A stretch of DNA of 10,311 bases from an uncultured Acidobacteriota bacterium (GTDB taxonomy: Bacteria; Acidobacteriota; Blastocatellia; Pyrinomonadales; Pyrinomonadaceae): contig CAMLKY010000035.1 in the NCBI GenBank assembly GCA_946480545.1, positions 1 through 10,311 of the forward strand, written 5' to 3'. Both the position numbers and the translations under genes were made by a program. The notes under the pieces are model-generated. The model ran no database searches, had not been told where the DNA came from, and saw only the letters and a program-made list of their open reading frames with translations. Of the stretch, positions 1 to 6,364 are shown one piece after another (the first letter of the stretch is position 1; each line of letters starts with the position of its first letter).

Positions 1-2072
1 TGGCCCTCGCCGCTCGATCGACAGGTCACCCTGCAGGGCGACAACGTCACGCTGCGCGATGGCCTCGCCCGACTCGCCGCTGCTGCGGCTCGGCTCTCGG
101 AGAGGAGCTGACGCGCTTCGTCGAGATCACCCATTTGTGCGACGACGATACCCGCGAACGCACGGCTGTGTGCGGACCACATTTGATTCTTCTGCTGGTC
201 CGCGGTTCTTATCGCCTCCATCGCAGCCGGTCGAGCAGAGCTGAAAAGTCCGGCCTGAAAGAGTATTGGTAGTACGCCGAAGAGATTCCGGTAACGCTGC
301 CGCAGGCTGGTCTCCCGCTTATCCGATTCCTTGACTGCGTGAAACAAGTAGCCGAGGGCGATCCGCTCTTGTCCACAGATCGAATGAAGAATGGCGAGCT
401 GCGACAGGTTTCGCTGCCGCGCATACGAGTCGTCGATGCGATCAGCAATCTCCAAGGCCCGTGCGTACGTCCGCCGTGCATCGGTGAGCTGTTTGGCATT
501 CATCAAGCAGGAGGCGACCCAATGAAGTGCGGTCATTTGCAGCCAGGTGTGATTCTTGTCGCTGGCCCACGATGCAACGTCTTTCATTACGGCTAACGCC
601 TCGTCGTTACGCTTGACGTTCGCAAGGGCGTACCCGACGAAGTACTCCGCGATCTTTGCATTGAAGACATCGCCGGCCGCGATGAACTCACGTCGCGCAT
701 TCACGAACATGGGGAGAGCATCGCGATAGCTGTTGTCCTTACAGAGCGCGTAGCCTTTCCGCAAATCTGCGTGTGATGCTGCGAGCGAAGCGAAGTTCGT
801 TTCTGGAACACGCGAATAAAAAAGGGCGATCTCCTTTGCAAAGGTGTCGCCCGTCAGCCTTATCTCGATGTCGCCGGCTTGCTCTAACGCTTTCAACAGC
901 TCGTCTCGCCTGTCGTCATTCACCGACACATATGACATCGCGAGGCGAGATGGCAGATAGAGATCGCTGATGAGCTCTCGATGCTCGCTGATCAGCCTTT
1001 CGGCGTCGATGTTGTTTGCACTCTGTACCGCGGTAAGAAACTCAATCTCGTGCTCTGCCGCGGTACGTTCACGAGGGGTGACCCGCTCAAGATGCTCCAG
1101 CTTTCGCCGTGCTTCGTCGGCCCATTTCGAATTGGAATCTCGTTCGAGATAATCCCGCCATGCAGCCTTCGCCTCTTCTGTCAGCCGCTGCCGCTCCAGC
1201 GTGAGCGCGCGATTGAAACGCGCATCGAGCAGGTTTGGATCGACAGCAAGTGCCGCGTCGAGGTGCCGCAGGCTCTCATGCAGTGCGATAAGCTCCGCTG
1301 CGTGGTCATCAATGCTGCCGGCCTTGCGTGCGACCTCTAACTGTATCGCAGCGGCGTCATTGTGAATGGCCGGATCGTTCGAAGATGACAACGCCTCTTC
1401 GATCTCTCGCTGCGCGGCCTCGAGATCACCGCGTGCGAGCAGATACATCGCATACGCGTGATGAGATTTCGCGTCTTTCTTCTCCGCCGCCGCGCCGACC
1501 AACAGGTGGCCCGCACGTTCGAGAGATGCCTGATTGACCGTCTGGGCTTCCCCGCCCCGTAACTCTGAGTAAGGCGCGTAGCTTGGGAGTTTCGTGATCC
1601 GCGATTCGATCGGGCGTCGATCTTTGTATGCCGCCTGAAGCTCCGCTAGACCGCGGTCCATCTCGGACTTCCCGCCGACGAGCCACCAGGCACCGACGGC
1701 GGCAGCTATCACGACGACAGCTGCCGCAATCGTCCGCGGCCAGGCTGCTTGGGGCAAGTACGACCAGCCGCGGGTTCGGTGTGGGTGAACATCGATCTGG
1801 TTGGCGGAAACCTCTCGGAGCCTTTGGATAAGTCTTAGCTGTTTCTTCCGCTCGGGTGGTGCCAGGAAAAAACGGTTGAAGCGATCGGTTTCCTCGGTCG
1901 AGAGCTCACCCTCGAGAAACTCCTCGATGAGTTCGTCTTCGGCGGCGGCGACTTGTGCGGCAAACTCATCGTCTATCATCAAACGTTCCTCGATCTGATT
2001 CTGGTCGAGCCCGTCGTCAAGCATCCCCAAAAGATACCTTCTGAGAAGCTGGGGGGCCTCGAGTTCGTTCAT
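1..2072 (-). CDS. Membrane-anchored TPR protein with anti-sigma-like N-terminus (possibly CHAT family), 3' end outside window
   Basis: One minus-strand frame is open from 2072 to the window edge, giving 690 codons with no stop. An earlier in-frame ATG lies at 2090, but AGAGGG sits about 5 nt before the ATG at 2072, so I chose 2072. Residues 1-90 are acidic and helical (RRYLLGMLDD, EDELIEEFLEGELS) and resemble the anti-sigma-like N-termini of acidobacterial TPR/CHAT proteins, but no His/Cys zinc ligands are visible. Residues 114-131 form a single hydrophobic helix (IAAAVVVIAAAVGAWWLV). Beyond it are many TPR-like helical pairs, about 184-330 and 440-665. The segment RRPIESRITKLPSYAPYSEL just after the membrane is, from memory, typical of large CHAT-domain TPR proteins; any CHAT domain would lie outside the window. 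It starts 51 nt after the sigma-factor stop, so the two are probably co-transcribed and functionally paired. A likely frameshift near 60-100 is described in the findings. TPR and membrane anchor are seen; CHAT membership is inference. Confidence 0.8.
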   Translation of the reverse strand, partial: MNELEAPQLLRRYLLGMLDDGLDQNQIEERLMIDDEFAAQVAAAEDELIEEFLEGELSTEETDRFNRFFLAPPERKKQLRLIQRLREVSANQIDVHPHRTRGWSYLPQAAWPRTIAAAVVVIAAAVGAWWLVGGKSEMDRGLAELQAAYKDRRPIESRITKLPSYAPYSELRGGEAQTVNQASLERAGHLLVGAAAEKKDAKSHHAYAMYLLARGDLEAAQREIEEALSSSNDPAIHNDAAAIQLEVARKAGSIDDHAAELIALHESLRHLDAALAVDPNLLDARFNRALTLERQRLTEEAKAAWRDYLERDSNSKWADEARRKLEHLERVTPRERTAAEHEIEFLTAVQSANNIDAERLISEHRELISDLYLPSRLAMSYVSVNDDRRDELLKALEQAGDIEIRLTGDTFAKEIALFYSRVPETNFASLAASHADLRKGYALCKDNSYRDALPMFVNARREFIAAGDVFNAKIAEYFVGYALANVKRNDEALAVMKDVASWASDKNHTWLQMTALHWVASCLMNAKQLTDARRTYARALEIADRIDDSYARQRNLSQLAILHSICGQERIALGYLFHAVKESDKRETSLRQRYRNLFGVLPILFQAGLFSSARPAAMEAIRTADQQKNQMWSAHSRAFAGIVVAQMGDLDEARQLLSESRAAAAASRARPSRSVTLSPCRVTCRSSGEG

Positions 2073-2123
2073 CATTTCCCTCTGTTCCATATTGAATGTC
2101 CCATGGGACGGAAAGCTTTCAGA

Positions 2124-2684
2124 TCATTTCGCCTCAACGCACTTATTGACGCAGTTCGACAGTTTGCTCCGGATGCGGCTGGCCTTTATTTGAAGGGCAC
2201 CGATCGAAACTCCGAGCCGCTCGGCGAGAGCCCTTCGACGCTCGATCTTCGCCCGCTTCTCATCGCGGTAATATTCCAGGATCACCTCGCGGGAGTCGGC
2301 AGGAAGCTCATCGAGGCACGTTTCGAGACATGAAAACTCGGCGTCGTCTTCATCGGTGACGGTGACGGTGTGGTCGATAAAGGTCACTTCCCGCTCGCGT
2401 TTTTGAGTGCGAAGCCACTCGAGATGGATCTTGTTCGCGACCCCGTAGAAGTAGTTGGCCGGCTCGCCAACATAGTCGCCGCTGATCTGCGGGACCTTTG
2501 CGATCACGCGGTCGATGGTCCTATCGGCAAGAAGCTCGGCCTCGTAACACCCACGCCCGACAAAGATCCTGATAAGCCGCTGTCGAATCTTTTCATACTT
2601 CTCCCCCGCCGACTGGTCATCAGCATCGAGCCAGCCGAGGAGCAGACGGAAGCCTTCCGGAGTAATAGAGAGATTCGTGGGCAT
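2124..2684 (-). CDS. ECF-like sigma-70 family RNA polymerase sigma factor
   Basis: This 186-residue protein has the two-domain layout and size of an extracytoplasmic-function sigma factor, which directs RNA polymerase to a dedicated promoter set. Residues 28-95 match region 2: helices around YEKIRQRLIRIF, an acidic ELLADRTIDRV stretch, and PANYFYGVANKIHLEWLR, where the aromatic/basic pattern suits core binding and -10 melting. Residues 118-180 match region 4: CLDELPADSREVILEYY, then a helix-turn-helix LAERLGVSIGALQIKASRIR for -35 recognition. The linker 96-117 is acidic. The ATG at 2684 has no strong Shine-Dalgarno, but a promoter sits about 45 bases upstream. The gene is followed by a membrane TPR protein with an anti-sigma-like N-terminus, as expected if that partner controls it. 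The family is fairly clear; the target genes and signal cannot be told from this sequence. Confidence 0.85.
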   Translation of the reverse strand: MPTNLSITPEGFRLLLGWLDADDQSAGEKYEKIRQRLIRIFVGRGCYEAELLADRTIDRVIAKVPQISGDYVGEPANYFYGVANKIHLEWLRTQKREREVTFIDHTVTVTDEDDAEFSCLETCLDELPADSREVILEYYRDEKRAKIERRRALAERLGVSIGALQIKASRIRSKLSNCVNKCVEAK

Positions 2685-2729
2685 GTAGGAACGCGGACCC
2701 GGGTGACGCTTTGTTGAATTAGTGTCGAG

Positions 2730-2757
2730 ATATTAGCACGGACCGGGAAAAACACAA
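2730..2757 (-). promoter_or_regulatory. Predicted promoter of the sigma factor/TPR operon
   Basis: On the minus strand TTGTGT (2757-2752) is followed after 16 nt by TAATAT (2735-2730), close to housekeeping -35/-10 boxes. Transcription would begin near 2723, about 39 nt before the ATG at 2684. A longer alternative pairs TTGTTG (2760-2755) with the same -10 at a 19-nt spacing. No sequence that could be assigned to the encoded sigma factor itself was recognised. Confidence 0.45.
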
Positions 2758-2837
2758 CAATTTTTTCGGATCTGACTCCCGAAAGCATCGATGGCGCGCT
2801 CATATAAATCATGCCGGAATGACGCAGTGAATTTCTT

Positions 2838-2920
2838 CTTTGCGTCTTTGCGGCTTTGCGAGAAAACCGGTGCCGGGACCCGGGACCATGGTTCTCCCGC
2901 AAAGCCGCAAAGACGCAAAG
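2838..2920. repeat. Inverted repeat with octamer-built arms (element A)
   Basis: The left arm (2838-2864) and right arm (2892-2920) are reverse complements over 27 positions apart from a 2-base insertion; the first 23 bases match perfectly. Each arm is three degenerate copies of an 8-base unit (CTTTGCGT, CTTTGCGG, CTTTGCGA on the plus strand). The 27-base centre (2865-2891) is GC rich and contains CCGGGACCCGGGACC. The element lies between the pilC terminator and the sigma-factor promoter. Its arm matches the inner arm of the element at 8408-8594 at 25 of 27 positions, so it belongs to a dispersed family. It could be a MITE/REP-like element, a folded RNA or a protein-binding array; the sequence does not decide. 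Confidence 0.85.
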
Positions 2921-2953
2921 GAAAAACGAGAGGCTGCCCTTTCGGACAGCCTC
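2921..2953 (-). terminator. Rho-independent terminator of the pil operon
   Basis: Read on the minus strand, GAGGCTGTCC (2953-2944), a GAAA loop and GGGCAGCCTC (2939-2930) form a 10-bp stem with one G-T pair, followed by CGTTTTT. It lies 25 bases after the pilC stop codon, so it should end the pilB-pilC transcript. Four T residues follow the stem on the plus strand as well, so weak bidirectional activity is possible. Confidence 0.85.
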
Positions 2954-2978
2954 TTTTCAGCATTGATGGATTTTTGAC

Positions 2979-4211
2979 CTACTTACTTCCGCTCGCCAGT
3001 TTTCCGATGAGCGTGAATAGCGGCAGGTACATCGAGATGACGATCGATCCGATCGTGATACCGAGGAAGGCTATCAGGATGGGTTCGATCATCGCAAGGA
3101 GGTCGGCAATCGCCGTGTCGACTTCTTCTTCGTAGAAGTCGGCTATCTTGCCGAGCATCGCATCGAGGGCGCCTGTCTGTTCGCCGACCCCGATCATTTG
3201 GCCGACCATGTGCGGGAAGACCTTTGTTGCCTTCAACGGATCGACGAAGTTTTCACCGCGCTCGACGCCGGCCCTGACCTTCAGGATCGCGTCCTCGATC
3301 ACGACGTTACCCGCGGTCTTTGCCGTGATATCCAATGACTGCAGGATCGGCACACCAGACGACAGCAGTGTCGAGAGAATGCGGGAGAACCGTGCGACCG
3401 CGATCTTACGAAGTATCGATCCGAAGATCGGAAGCTTTAGCAGCAGCTTGTCGATCTGCCATCGGCCCTTTTCAGTCTTGTAGTAGTAGCGGGTCGCGAT
3501 CGTCATACCGATGGCCGAGGCGAGCAAGCCGACACCGCCCCAACCAGCGAGGAATCCGCTTATCCCCATTATTATGCGAGTCGGAAGAGGCAGGAGTTCA
3601 CCGGGACCGAGCAGGCCGATAAAGATCTGTTCGAACTGCGGGATGACGACGACCATGATCACGGCGATCGCACCGATCGCTACGAGAACGACGGCGGCCG
3701 GGTAGATCGATGCTGAAACGATACTTCGCTTCAGCTTTACGACCTTCTCGATCAGGGTGGCGAGACGCTGGAGGATCAGATCGAGCACACCGCCGGTTTC
3801 GCCGGCTTCGACCATGTGGGTGTAGAGAGAATCGAAGACCTTCGGGTGTTTCTCGAGGGCGGCGTACAGGGTCGCACCTTCTTCGACGTTCTGGCGCACC
3901 TGACGCAGCACGTCTTTGAAGAATACGTTCTGCTGCTGCTCGGCGAGAATGTCGAGACACTGTACGAGCGGCAGACCCGCGTCAATCATCACCGAGAACT
4001 GTCGTGTGAAAACGGCCAGCTCTTTGGCGCCGACCTTCTTACGACGGCCGAGCTTCGGTATCGAAACAACGCGTCCCTTTTCGGACGCCTGCGTCATAAC
4101 GATCTGCTCACGACGAAGTAACGCACGAAGCTCGTCCTGGCTCGCTGCGTCGCGCTCGCCGGTGACCATTTCGTTAAGTCGGTTTCTTCCCTTAAAGGCG
4201 TATGTTGGCAT
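2979..4211 (-). CDS. pilC: Type IV pilus inner-membrane platform protein PilC (T2SS GspF family)
   Basis: A 410-residue polytopic protein that forms the inner-membrane platform of the type IV pilus, coupling the PilB and PilT ATPases to pilin movement in and out of the membrane. It starts MPTYAFKGRN, the usual PilC/GspF beginning. Two GspF repeats are visible: residues about 66-190 (FTRQFSVMIDAGLPLVQCLD, later VEAGETGGVLD) and 270-395 (ARFSRILSTLLSSGVPILQS, later GVGEQTGALD). The paired GE-TG motifs are a family hallmark. Hydrophobic helices lie at about 171-192, 218-240 and 376-400. Length is normal for PilC. It begins 31 nt after the pilT stop and is the last gene before a terminator. The ATG at 4211 is preceded by a purine-rich stretch (AGAGAAAAGAA) rather than a clean Shine-Dalgarno. 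Confidence 0.97.
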   Translation of the reverse strand: MPTYAFKGRNRLNEMVTGERDAASQDELRALLRREQIVMTQASEKGRVVSIPKLGRRKKVGAKELAVFTRQFSVMIDAGLPLVQCLDILAEQQQNVFFKDVLRQVRQNVEEGATLYAALEKHPKVFDSLYTHMVEAGETGGVLDLILQRLATLIEKVVKLKRSIVSASIYPAAVVLVAIGAIAVIMVVVIPQFEQIFIGLLGPGELLPLPTRIIMGISGFLAGWGGVGLLASAIGMTIATRYYYKTEKGRWQIDKLLLKLPIFGSILRKIAVARFSRILSTLLSSGVPILQSLDITAKTAGNVVIEDAILKVRAGVERGENFVDPLKATKVFPHMVGQMIGVGEQTGALDAMLGKIADFYEEEVDTAIADLLAMIEPILIAFLGITIGSIVISMYLPLFTLIGKLASGSK

Positions 4212-4242
4212 TTCTTTTCTCTAGCTCCTCTCGTAAAGGTGT

Positions 4243-5454
4243 TCAACGAACCGGTGGACGCGATCCGACGGGGCGGCCCTGGGCATACGGACTTTGGTGG
4301 TTCTGCGGACTGACGACGGGCTTCGCTGTGCCGGTGTAAGTCTGATTGAGTCCCGACCCGCGTTCGATCAGTTCCTTCAGCTCATCGGCATTCGAGGTTC
4401 GCTGCATCGCGACCTCGACCGTGATCAGACGCTTGTGCACCAGAGTCGCGAGCGCCTGGTTGAATGTCTGCATGCCGAACTTGTCCTGACCTGTCTGCAT
4501 CATCGAGTAGATCTGATGGATCTTGTCTTCACGGATCAGGTTTCGAATAGCTGCGTTGGGAATAAGGATCTCGAGCGCCATCGTTCGGCCGTCACCGGAT
4601 GCCTTAGGCAGAAGGGCCTGACACATGATGCCTTCGAGCACCAGCGAGAGCTGCGTGCGGACCTGTGCCTGCTGGGCCGACGGAAAGACGTCGATGATAC
4701 GGTTGATCGTCGAATAGGCCGAGTTCGTGTGGAGTGTGGCGAACGTAAGGTGGCCTGTTTCAGCGATACGCAATGCCATCTCGATCGTTTCGAGGTCACG
4801 CATTTCGCCGACGAGCACGACGTCGGGGTCCTGTCGAAGTGCGGTCCGAAGCGCCGATGCGAATGAGTGTGTGTCGGCCGCGACCTCGCGTTGATTCACG
4901 ACACAGTTCTTATGGTTGTGAAGAAACTCGATCGGGTCCTCGATGGTAAGGATGTGATCGTGCCGGTCGATATTGATCTTGTCGACCATCGACGCAAGCG
5001 TCGTCGACTTACCCGAACCGGTCGGACCGGTCACGAGGATCAGGCCGCGAGGTTTCTTACACAGATCCGAGATCACTGGCGGAAGCCCGAGAGCCTCGAA
5101 CGATTTGATCTCGTAGGGGATCGCACGAAACACCGCACCGACGGCGCCTTTCTGGTTGAACAGGTTGGCGCGGAAACGGGACATACCCTTTAGACCGAAT
5201 GAGAAATCCAGCTCGAGGTTTTCTTCAAAGCGGTGCTTCTGAGCATCCGTCAGGACCGAATACGCAAGCCGCTTCGTGTCGGCGGGCGTGAGGGGTGCGA
5301 AGCCGGGTAAGGGCGAAAGGTGACCATGAACCCGGATCTGCGGGGCCGAGTTCGTAGTCAGGTGCAGGTCGGAGCCGCCTGCGTCGGTCATCTTCTTGAG
5401 AAGCTCGGGCAGTGTGATCTGCGATTCGGGTGTGGCGTTTGGATCGAAAGACAT
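4243..5454 (-). CDS. pilT: Type IV pilus retraction ATPase PilT
   Basis: A hexameric cytoplasmic ATPase that powers pilus retraction. From the ATG at 5454 it is 403 residues. The N-terminal PAS-like domain is about 14-115 (ELLKKMTDAGGSDLHLT, and FRANLFNQKGAVGAVFR). The ATPase core has Walker A GPTGSGKS (143-150), an Asp box (IEDPIEF, 171-177), Walker B VVLVGEMRD (212-220) and a His box (TLHTNSAYSTINRI, 240-253). AIRNLIRE at 302-309 is the retraction-specific PilT signature and separates it from PilB. A Gly/Pro/Gln-rich tail (367-403) extends past the core. The frame stays open upstream to an ATG at 5535, but those 27 residues are translated from the intergenic repeat, so I rejected that start. 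No Shine-Dalgarno precedes 5454, which lies only 6 bases from the repeat. Presumably it is translated from the pilB transcript. Confidence 0.96.
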   Translation of the reverse strand: MSFDPNATPESQITLPELLKKMTDAGGSDLHLTTNSAPQIRVHGHLSPLPGFAPLTPADTKRLAYSVLTDAQKHRFEENLELDFSFGLKGMSRFRANLFNQKGAVGAVFRAIPYEIKSFEALGLPPVISDLCKKPRGLILVTGPTGSGKSTTLASMVDKINIDRHDHILTIEDPIEFLHNHKNCVVNQREVAADTHSFASALRTALRQDPDVVLVGEMRDLETIEMALRIAETGHLTFATLHTNSAYSTINRIIDVFPSAQQAQVRTQLSLVLEGIMCQALLPKASGDGRTMALEILIPNAAIRNLIREDKIHQIYSMMQTGQDKFGMQTFNQALATLVHKRLITVEVAMQRTSNADELKELIERGSGLNQTYTGTAKPVVSPQNHQSPYAQGRPVGSRPPVR

Positions 5455-5460
5455 AGTAGT

Positions 5461-5569
5461 GGATGGTTGATCGTTGATGGTTGATCGTTGTTGTTGCGCC
5501 GAGTCGGATGATCGACCGTGGATCGTTGATCGCACGAACGACGATCAACGATCCACCATCAACGATCAG
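5461..5569. repeat. Heptamer-built inverted repeat inside the pil operon (element B)
   Basis: The outer arms 5468-5490 and 5546-5568 are reverse complements at 22 of 23 positions. An alternative inner hairpin pairs 5518-5532 with 5542-5556 perfectly (15 bp, 9-base loop), and it uses part of the same right arm, so the two folds compete. The arms are degenerate tandem heptamers of the type GTTGATC, GTTGATG, GTTGATC, GTTGTTG. The element fills almost the whole spacer between the basic secreted protein and pilT: its right arm ends on the TGA of the upstream gene and its left edge is 6 bases from the pilT ATG. It may influence pilT expression relative to pilB, or simply be a mobile or slippage-made repeat. 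Confidence 0.85.
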
Positions 5570-6351
5570 TCTTCTCGAACAGATGCCTGCTGGGCAGGGC
5601 GGGGTGCGAGCGAGAAGATGACCTTCTCGGATTCTTCGGCGATGCGATCGGCGGACTCGGCCGCTGAATTAGTTGCAACGCTGTAGATGCGTCCGTCGGC
5701 CTCGGTGAAATAGAACATACGCGAGTGCACACGGCCACCGTTCTGCGACTGGGCAACAACGACGTACACGGATCGGTTTCCGATCATCTTCTGATAATCG
5801 TTCACGACCCAGCCGTTCTCGCGGATCATCCGGTTGATGACTTCGCGGCGAAGCGCCGTTGTCGATACACCACCGACCGTCCTATGACGGCCGCTGTCGA
5901 CGGTCTCACCCGTTGCCGGACCGACGACCGAGATAGCCGCCGAACCGTTTCCGTTGTCGACCGAGAAATTGATCTCGCTGCTTGTCGAAGCGGACTTTCT
6001 CCATCCTGCCGGAGCGGCGTGACCCGAAGGCAGCATCGCAACGGTGTTTTCCGGAACGTTCGTCTTCGAAGCGACGACCGGTTTCACGGCCTTGTTTCCA
6101 CCCGGACGTTTACGAGCCATGCGAAGCTGGCGCAGGCGCATCGCGCGACGGCGTGCCTGCAGAGAGCGCTTACGCTTCATGCGAGCGCGGTACTGGCGCC
6201 ACCAACGCTTCGAATACTTCTTGTACTTCTTAGATTTTTTGTAACGCTTTGATTTGCGCGGACCCGCCTCCGCGTAATCTGTTCCCAGGGGAATGATCGT
6301 GCCGATGCCGATCAACAAAGCCAAAGTTAATGCAATTGCCCTAAATAGCAT
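5566..6351 (-). CDS. Secreted, strongly basic protein of unknown function encoded between pilB and pilT
   Basis: I do not recognise a named family. The 261-residue product has a signal peptide (hydrophobic 4-22, likely cleavage after about 29, AEAG), so it should act outside the cytoplasm. Residues 31-83 are extraordinarily rich in Lys, Arg and Tyr (KSKRYKKSKKYKKYSKRW, then many RR/RM/RL steps). Residues about 115-250 look like a compact alpha/beta domain (AGWRKSASTSSEINFSVDNG, RSVYVVVAQSQNGGRVHSRM, YFTEADGRIYSVATNS, EKVIFSL). The aromatic/beta pattern and the ending are loosely like PsbP/DUF1795-type folds; this is a weak guess. The start is fixed by GGAGG just before the ATG, 13 bases after the pilB stop. 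Its place in the operon suggests a pilus-related job, and the basic region could bind DNA, peptidoglycan or acidic polysaccharide; both are inference. Confidence 0.85.
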   Translation of the reverse strand: MLFRAIALTLALLIGIGTIIPLGTDYAEAGPRKSKRYKKSKKYKKYSKRWWRQYRARMKRKRSLQARRRAMRLRQLRMARKRPGGNKAVKPVVASKTNVPENTVAMLPSGHAAPAGWRKSASTSSEINFSVDNGNGSAAISVVGPATGETVDSGRHRTVGGVSTTALRREVINRMIRENGWVVNDYQKMIGNRSVYVVVAQSQNGGRVHSRMFYFTEADGRIYSVATNSAAESADRIAEESEKVIFSLAPRPAQQASVRED

Positions 6352-6360
6352 ATTTCCTCC
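6352..6360 (-). promoter_or_regulatory. Strong ribosome binding site for the basic secreted protein
   Basis: GGAGGAAAT directly precedes the ATG at 6351. It is the only textbook Shine-Dalgarno in the pil operon and fixes the start of this gene; pilB and pilT have weak or no recognisable site. Confidence 0.8.
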
Positions 6361-6364
6361 AGAA

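Noticed and set aside
1..110. Plus-strand frame from position 1 to the TGA at about 110
   Set aside because: It looks protein-like (VTLQGDNVTLRDGLARLA) but lies opposite a 690-codon minus-strand frame whose TPR pattern continues through this region.
2765..2780. Imperfect inverted repeat TTCGGA...TCCCGAA
   Set aside because: The stem is short and bulged, with no U-run on the proper side and no nearby gene end to serve.
2838..2920. CRISPR array or c-di-GMP riboswitch, because of the repeated GACGCAAAG-like words
   Set aside because: The units are contiguous 8-base repeats without spacers, and the GEMM-I core and tetraloop receptor are absent.
4294..5193. Plus-strand open frames opposite pilT (4294-4866, 4867-5193)
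   Set aside because: They are antisense shadows of a well-conserved gene, and their products show no recognisable domain.
5455..5535. Longer PilT start at 5535
   Set aside because: The added 27 residues are a translation of the heptamer repeat (STIHGRSSDSAQQQ) and do not resemble PilT N-termini.
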